Below, one piece after another: positions 57,831 through 64,000 of a stretch of 64,000 nucleotides of DNA. Location of the stretch: contig JAUTDP010000002.1 in assembly GCA_033439795.1 (NCBI GenBank), positions 2,480,001 through 2,544,000 of the forward strand, given 5' to 3'. This stretch comes from Sordaria brevicollis. Its lineage: Eukaryota > Ascomycota > Sordariomycetes > Sordariales > Sordariaceae. Under the pieces are notes generated by a model. That model did no database searches. It was not told where the DNA came from and saw nothing but the letters and a program-made list of their open reading frames with translations. The position numbers and the translations under genes were made by a program. Every line of letters starts with the position of its first letter. Position 1 is the first letter of the stretch.

Positions 57831-60040
57831 TCGAAAATAGTATAGATAGGGCGCTTAAATTTTAAATAATAATAATAGAATTATAGAGAACGAGCGACTT
57901 TAATATATAAAAAAGCAAAAAATCCGAATACTAATTCGTAATAGTAATATCCCTTTAATAATTAATATAATTATTATTTACCCTAATAACCGCCTAGATT
58001 CTTCTAGGCATTGAGTGTATTAAACGTAGTAGGTAATCGTTAAATATAATATATTATACCCTCTCGATAACGGTTTTGAAATTATTCCTAATTAGTTTAA
58101 TAGAATATTTACGCTTAATTTAAACCTTCATTTAAGATTATATATTCTCGATAGGGTTAAAATTAGGAAAGTACGGCGGTTATTCGATAACTTTAGCGTT
58201 AATAAAGGCTTTAATTATAAATGCCTTTATTAATTTCGAATTATAGTTAGGAGCGTTATTTTATATAATTATAAAATCCTAATATTATTATTAAAATTCT
58301 TGTAAAAGAAAAAGGATTCGTTATTAATACGAAGCGTTCGTAATAGTATCTTAAGCCTTTAAATCCCAAAAGAGAAACGTACTTTTAATATTATTTATAA
58401 AGTAGCCCTAAAATATCTACCCCTTAGGTTTCGATTTATATTTAACGAAGTTATTAAGCTTTTTATCTTTAAAAAGGGTAACGAAATAACGGCCTTTATA
58501 AATGCTATTAATTTACGTTTTATTAAATTAAATTTAAGACTTTTATTCGAAAAGGGTAAAGTTAACGTATTTTAAAATAAATTTAAAATAGAAATAGCGG
58601 GTCTTTTCGCTTATAAGTAAGTATATAGGTTATTTAATACGACGAATTCCCTATTGCGCTATCGCTATTTAAATTACGCGTTCGCTATAGGGTTTAAATT
58701 TAAAAATCCGAGCTTTAAATTCGGCTTATAATAAAAACCTTTTCGACTTTTTAAGGGTATTAATATATTAAAAGAGAACGTCGCGAATATTAATTAGAAT
58801 AATGAATCGGCGACCACTTCGGGTAAACCTAAAGAAGTTGGAAGTAAAGTAAATATATTATATTTATTTATTTATTAATTAAAATTTATATATAAATAAC
58901 CTTTAAAGTTTAAATAACTTTATTTATTTAATTGTTAATTCTATATAATTAATAATAGCTTTATATTTTATTTTAATATATTAATATAACGCTTTATAAA
59001 TAATACGCTCCTTGTAAATAATAATAATAGTCTTTCTTCTAGGGGATAAATTGCTAATAAAGGATAATTTAATAATATTAATAAATAATAAGAAGGAAAT
59101 ATCCGTAGTAAGGGTTAATAAAGTTAATAGCTTTTATAACGGTAAAGTAAACGGCGCGTTATTAATAACGGTATTATTACGCCGTAGCGGTTAAAAAGGG
59201 GTAAAGCTTTTAAACCTTAGGGTAAAAAACTTCGAATGTAGCGCTAAGGATAATAATTAATAATAAATAACGTATATTAATAATTTTAAGGACTGGGTTA
59301 TTAATAGGGAATAACGGGGTAAATAGTGTAGTGTACGGGGGTAATTAGGAGATTCTCCAAATTATACGGTAAATTCACTTCGTTACTATATTTACTATAA
59401 TTATAAATAGAATTTTATGCGTAAATAAAGCTCTTATTATCGTTATTATTAGTATTATAATTAATTTCTTAATATTAATCCTTTTAATCGTTACCCTATT
59501 AAAGAGGGTTAACGAATTAAGGGAATTAGCGGTAAGGAGGTATTAAAAAGGAAAATTAATAAAGGGAAGTTATTAAAAGTAATATAAAGAGCGTTAGAGA
59601 ATATTAGAGAAGGAGGGTTATATATATATTAAAAGGAGGGTTGTATATAATTAATTGGTCGAAATTAGTTTTAACGGGTATACGGGTAGTATAAAAATCT
59701 ATGCGTTAATAAATATAATTTATATACGTAAATAAATAATATATTTAAGGTTTTAAATTTCGGATTCTAATCGAAATCGAACGTTTAATAGCCTTTTTCA
59801 ATATAATAAACCTAAATAACTAATTTAAAGGGGTTCCCAATCTAAATACTCGAAAAATCCGTTATTTATAGGTTTTTTCGATTATAATCCTAATTTTTAA
59901 TTAATTAAATATATTAGACTATTATAATACCCTATAAATACCCTAAAAGAACGCTATAACTTTACCGATTATAGAAGGTGGGGAAGTTTTATCGGGGTAA
60001 TTATATTAATTTTTAATTAATATAAGGGAGTTAGAACTAA
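57831..60040. repeat. RIP-mutated AT-rich tract 1
   Basis: Abrupt change to AT-rich DNA with very few CA/TG dinucleotides while CG is retained, the mark of C-to-T change at CpA by RIP. In the line 58981-59040 I counted TA 12, AT 9, CA+TG 1 and AC+GT 4, which passes both usual RIP thresholds. RIP acts on duplicated DNA, so this tract is the remains of repeats. Its left half encodes a Tc1/mariner transposase relic. The right half (about 58.9-60.04 kb) is unassigned. Confidence 0.9.
57955..58860 (-). pseudogene. RIP-mutated Tc1/mariner-type transposase relic
   Basis: Read on the minus strand in one continuous frame of about 300 codons, through many TAA/TAG codons that fit RIP changes of TGG and CAA. 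Recognisable segments: a helix-turn-helix-like N-terminal half; a WSDE-type first catalytic motif near 58524 (Asp codon now AAT); MQDNAP at 58266-58249 with the Asp codon AAT at 58260-58258 and the Gln codon TAA; WPPYxPNxNPIENIW around 58182-58138 with the Glu codon GAG at 58149-58147; and the C-terminal SMPRRI element at about 58013, just before a TAA near 57957. Thirty-six residues lie between the second Asp and the Glu. Both catalytic Asp codons are destroyed, so the element is dead. Terminal inverted repeats could not be identified. Confidence 0.8.
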
Positions 60041-61070
60041 TTGCGGTCAAAATCTCGATTGTTTGTAAGTGTTCTAGTGCTCGAATGTGAAAAATTTACA
60101 CGTGACTTTCAACCAATCAGATAGCGTAGATTTAGGTGTCTTAACTGGCAGAACCCCCTATAACCCCCCTATAAGAAAATATGGGGCGTGAACCGCGCTA
60201 ACAATTAAACAAGGGGTCTACTATAAGTTCGAGAGATCTTCAACGTTTCGGAATAAGCTAGGAGTCCGTCAGTCCCCCGAGACTTCAGAGACACAGCGGC
60301 TCCGTTTCGCCTGTGATTGCCAAGAACCAAGCAGATGGAAACTGGGGAATCTGTCACCAAAATGTCCACTGTTGTTGGCCTGTTGCTGGGTCTCATCACG
60401 AACGGCGCGTCCACAATTTGGGCGGTGCTGGGGAAGATAAAACAACGGTCAGGGAGTTTTATTTGGAGTTCTTGAGAATCAGCAGGCATCGCCAGAATGT
60501 CGGGATATTGCGCCTTTCCGTCTCGCGATAACACTTTCTGGCTCAGGCTTGTTTTCCCCGCCAAGATGTAACGGTGAGCCCAGACAGCATTGAGCGGGAT
60601 CCCGGTTCAGGGAATGGCAGTGCCATGGAGAAATGCCAGATGCCGGATCTCTCATGCTGCTGCGCTGCCTTGTGACGGACAGCGACAGGGCCAGGGTAGA
60701 CGGAAGGTTTGCGGAAGCCTTCAAAATGGTTCCATGAATCCTTTTTAAGGTTGTGCTATTTTGACACTTTGTTAGAGCCTTGTGGGGTTTCCACCAGTCT
60801 GGGCTCTCTCTCTCTGCTCTATGGCTTTCGCTGTGGTGCATTCGATGGCTAGAGATTGGATTCTGTCAGTGCTTACCTGTTAGATAATCCTATTCCTATG
60901 GTTCTGTGGTCAGATTTCCAAAGTCATCTTGATGGAGTGTTGTGGCGGGATTGGCGGCTGTTCTGGCTGCTTGTTAACTGCGGTGTAAACAATTGTAAGA
61001 TGCTTTGCGGGATACTTAGCGGGCATGGGTCGCCTTAACATTACTTACCCCCCTACTTAATAAGTAAGGG
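60041..61070. other. Island of normal composition between two RIP tracts
   Basis: About 1 kb with ordinary GC and CA/TG content. The longest frames (119 and 120 codons on the minus strand) show no known domain. It is probably single-copy host DNA into which, or beside which, the flanking elements inserted. Confidence 0.6.
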
Positions 61071-61071
61071 G
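61050..61071. repeat. Short inverted repeat at the RIP boundary
   Basis: CCCCTACTTA (61050-61059) faces TAAGTAAGGGG (61061-61071). The arms match except for one missing base. It sits exactly where composition changes and could be one end of the transposon to its right. Confidence 0.4.
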
Positions 61072-64000
61072 TTCGAAAAATCTAAGACAGGGTTTAAATC
61101 TAGGACAAGCGCCGACCAATACCATACACATTTCCTTATTAACGCTACGCAAAACCCCTTATTTATATCGTACAACCGGACAACTATCTACACCGTAAAT
61201 CGCATCCCAATACCCATAAAATCGACTATCGTAAACCGTAAAGCTATAAAAAAGAATAAAAAGAATAAGTAATCTATTTATCCATAAATTAATAAAGGAA
61301 TTGTAAATTAACCGTTTAATACCTATAAATTTTAATAAGTATTTTAAAGAATTAAAAAAAACACCCGCTAAATATAAAAATATTCGTATATATTTTAATA
61401 TTCGTAAACGTCGTAAAGGCTTTAAATTATTATCGCGCAAGCTGCCGACTATTCGCCAAATCGCTATTATTATAAAAGAATTGCGCTTATTAATTATTCG
61501 CTATATTAAATCGCTAATCGAAACTAATAAACCGGTTATATCGTCGTATCTTATTAGGAAACCCCGCTTATTAATAAATGCTAAAGAAGATACTATTATA
61601 TCGTACATAATATTTTACCTTGGTAAGAAATTTCCTACATTATACAAAATAATTATATTAACCGCTAATTGATTATAATTATTATAAAGAATTCCAATTA
61701 CCTATAATATTAAATAATTAGTGCGCTTTATAAAGGATTACCTTTAATTAAAAATAATAATTTATTACGCTATCGATATTAAAAGGAGGTTTTATAAATT
61801 AAACGAAAATTCTATTAATGAATAATTTAATAATTATAAAAATCTATTAAAAAAATATAATATATAAAAGGGTAATATATAAAATAGTAACGAAATAAGC
61901 GTAAAAATCGATTACGTAACGGGGGGGCGCGTTAGAATTATTATTTTAAAGGACCTATTAAACGTAAAAGTATAAAATTAATATATATCTTTGTTAAGGA
62001 TTTTATATAAGGGTAAATAGTTATTATTTATTTACTAATTTAAAATTAACGATATTATTAACCGCGAATCCGTTACCTTTATCGTTAAAATTAATATTAC
62101 GGCCAAAATTATCCTTATTTATATAATTTTTAAAACCGATCTAATAAAGGAATTTATTTATAATAAATTAAATAATAACGCTCGATTCGCTAAATTATTA
62201 ATAAGGTTTTCGAACGCGGATTTAATATTAAATTAATTAAAGTATTTTAATTAATACTCCTTTTATTTATTATTAACGTTTATTAAATTACAGAAAGAAG
62301 ATAAATTAGAATTAAAGGGGGAGGGAGAGGAGGGGTTCTCTTTTAAAAATTAATTTAATTACGATTAATATAATTATAATTACTTTAATTATAAACTCTC
62401 TAATCTAAATAAAAATATTAATATTAAAAATATTATTAACGTTAAACGGGTATATTATATATTTATTATCGACGGTTTTAATAATTATTACAATTTCAAA
62501 ATTAAATAATATATTAAAGCCTTCGATATTATTTTAATAAGCTTACTTCCCTATTTAATATATATAATATAACTGTTTAATATTAAAATATTTTCTTCCT
62601 TTAAAATATACTACTAAAAAGTCTTAAAATCGTTTATCTAATATAACGAATACACTTTTAATAAAGTAACGTTTATTAAACAATTAAAAATAAGTATTAA
62701 ATCTATAATCCCTATTTTAATAAAATAATTAACTATATTCCCCCTAAATTATATAAAGCATTTTTAATAATAATTTAACTATATATAATATATATAACAA
62801 TTTTTCTAATATAAGAATATAATTACCAAACCGCTCTCAAATCCTCTCCTAAATCGAAACCAAATAGCTTAAAGAACCGCGCCCCGCGTTACCCGCATTA
62901 TTCCCTAAAAATAACCGCTTTACTAAAACTATTAAATATACTTAATATATTAAAGATAAATATTCGTATTTATTTAATTCCCTTACCCGCCGCGCCCTCT
63001 AATCGATTAAAACTATTAACTATAAAACCGTTTTATTATATAATAAAATATAAAAAATCAACCGGTAAAATAAAGAGAAGGCGGCAAATTTAAATAGAAA
63101 AATAAAGAAAAGGGTATATAAAATATTAAGAGAAAATAATTATCTAAATCTTTCGAAAGTATAATTTAGTAAAAAAACGGTTAAAAAAGTATAAAAAAAG
63201 GTTATAAGTAACTAAAAAAAATAATTACATACTATTAAAGTAATAAATAATAAAATAATAATAGAAGTAAAAAAAAAATAATAAAACTCCCTTAATAATA
63301 AGGGCAAAATATATTAAAAAATATATTAGGATAATTATATTAAATAAAAATAAAAGGAAGGATATATATTAATTAATAAAAATAACGTATTCAATCCCAC
63401 TCCCCAATTAGAGGAAAAGAAATTCTATATAATAAATATAAGTATAAAAACTCCTAATTACTATAAAAGAATATAAGAACCTCATTTTAATATAAATTCT
63501 AACGACGAAATCGAAATTAATTTAAATAATAATCCCTCTACTACTCTACTACCTAAAATAATTTTATTACTACCTCGCCCCTTACTAAAAACCGCTAATT
63601 AAATAACCGCTTATATTAATACGTAAATTATCAATTCGATAAATAAACCTCTCCTTTAAATAGCCGCCGAAATTATTATTAATTTTAATATATAAATAAT
63701 AACGAAAATATTTAAAAACGAAAATACCTTTATTAATAATAATAATAATAATAAGGATAAAAAGGCTTTACTTAATAAAATCTATAATAAAAGTAACGAA
63801 AAAGAAAAAGAGGAGGAAGAAAATAAAAATAAGGAAAAGGATTTGCTAACACTCCCGTAAATAAACCATCGTTTATTTATATATCCCTCCACCCCTAAAC
63901 CTCTTATTACTCCTAGACCTAAACTTAAATTAATATTAACTAGGCTATTTACCAACTTATTAATACCAACTCCTATCCCCTCTAATCTTTCGAAATTAAA
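61072..64000. repeat. RIP-mutated AT-rich tract 2
   Basis: Same AT-rich, CA/TG-poor, CG-retaining character as tract 1, continuing beyond the right edge. Its left part carries a pogo/Fot1-type transposase relic. The stretch from about 62.0 to 64.0 kb has no assignable coding trace and could include further elements. Confidence 0.88.
61442..61960 (+). pseudogene. RIP-mutated pogo/Fot1-type transposase relic (5' part)
   Basis: Plus-strand frame with RIP-type stops (TGA, TAA) from 61670 on. Before the first stop it encodes an HTH-like segment and then a second helical domain with KPRLLINAKEDTIISYI, resembling the CENP-B/Tc5-type N-terminal domains of pogo and Fot1 transposases. Past the stops I read an LK...AIDIKRRF...W/*FNNYKNLLKKYNI pattern, and then NSNE (AAC at 61889-61891), in the place of the family NFDE motif, so the catalytic Asp is changed. 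VTGGR follows, as in VTGxR of the family. Beyond about 61960 the match fades. The family call rests on motif order, not on an alignment program. Confidence 0.55.

Noticed and set aside
60205..60841. Two minus-strand ORFs of about 120 codons in the GC-normal island
   Set aside because: No domain, no plausible splice structure; likely chance frames.

Overview
The window is nuclear DNA of a filamentous ascomycete, most likely Neurospora (N. crassa or a close relative). Genes are interrupted by short introns of about 50-230 nt with GTRNGT-like donors, CTRAC branch sites and YAG/AAG acceptors. Several products match proteins known from Neurospora (cytochrome c heme lyase CYT-2, rhamnogalacturonan lyase ASD-1). 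The right end is AT-rich DNA with the signature of repeat-induced point mutation (RIP). All exon joins below were built by hand from splice signals, reading phase and protein-family continuity.

Left part (1-31.2 kb): mostly housekeeping genes. In order: the TOR kinase (minus, cut by the left edge inside the FRB domain), Rtf2, glucosidase II beta subunit, a cyclin-D1-binding-protein-like gene, a nine-exon secreted laccase with two micro-exons, a 3.8 kb gene-free stretch, a large fungal membrane protein that carries a nested second reading frame, a NOL8-like nucleolar protein, cytochrome c heme lyase and an ADCK2/Cqd1-like UbiB kinase.

Middle part (31.9-49.1 kb): dominated by polysaccharide and redox functions. 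There is a GH71 alpha-1,3-glucanase without a visible signal peptide, ribosomal protein S28, the PL4 rhamnogalacturonan lyase asd-1, an MFS transporter, a hexose-type sugar transporter, a secreted AA8 heme domain protein and an Ara2-type D-arabinose dehydrogenase. The extracellular members could act together: a lyase cuts pectin, a transporter imports sugars, and laccase and AA8 provide oxidative chemistry. The GH71 and asd-1 genes also suggest a link to the sexual cycle (ascus wall).

Right part (50-64 kb): a Sip5-like RING protein with an N-myristoylation motif, then about 5 kb without recognisable genes. Two RIP-mutated AT-rich tracts (about 57.8-60.04 kb and 61.07-64.0 kb) follow, separated by a roughly 1 kb island of normal composition. 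By translating through the RIP-made stops I recognise a Tc1/mariner-type transposase relic in the first tract and a pogo/Fot1-type relic in the second.

The observations most worth following are the nested reading frame at 21394-21795, the 12- and 18-nt laccase exons, the Tc1/mariner relic with an unusual catalytic spacing, and the Agn2-like GH71 gene near asd-1.
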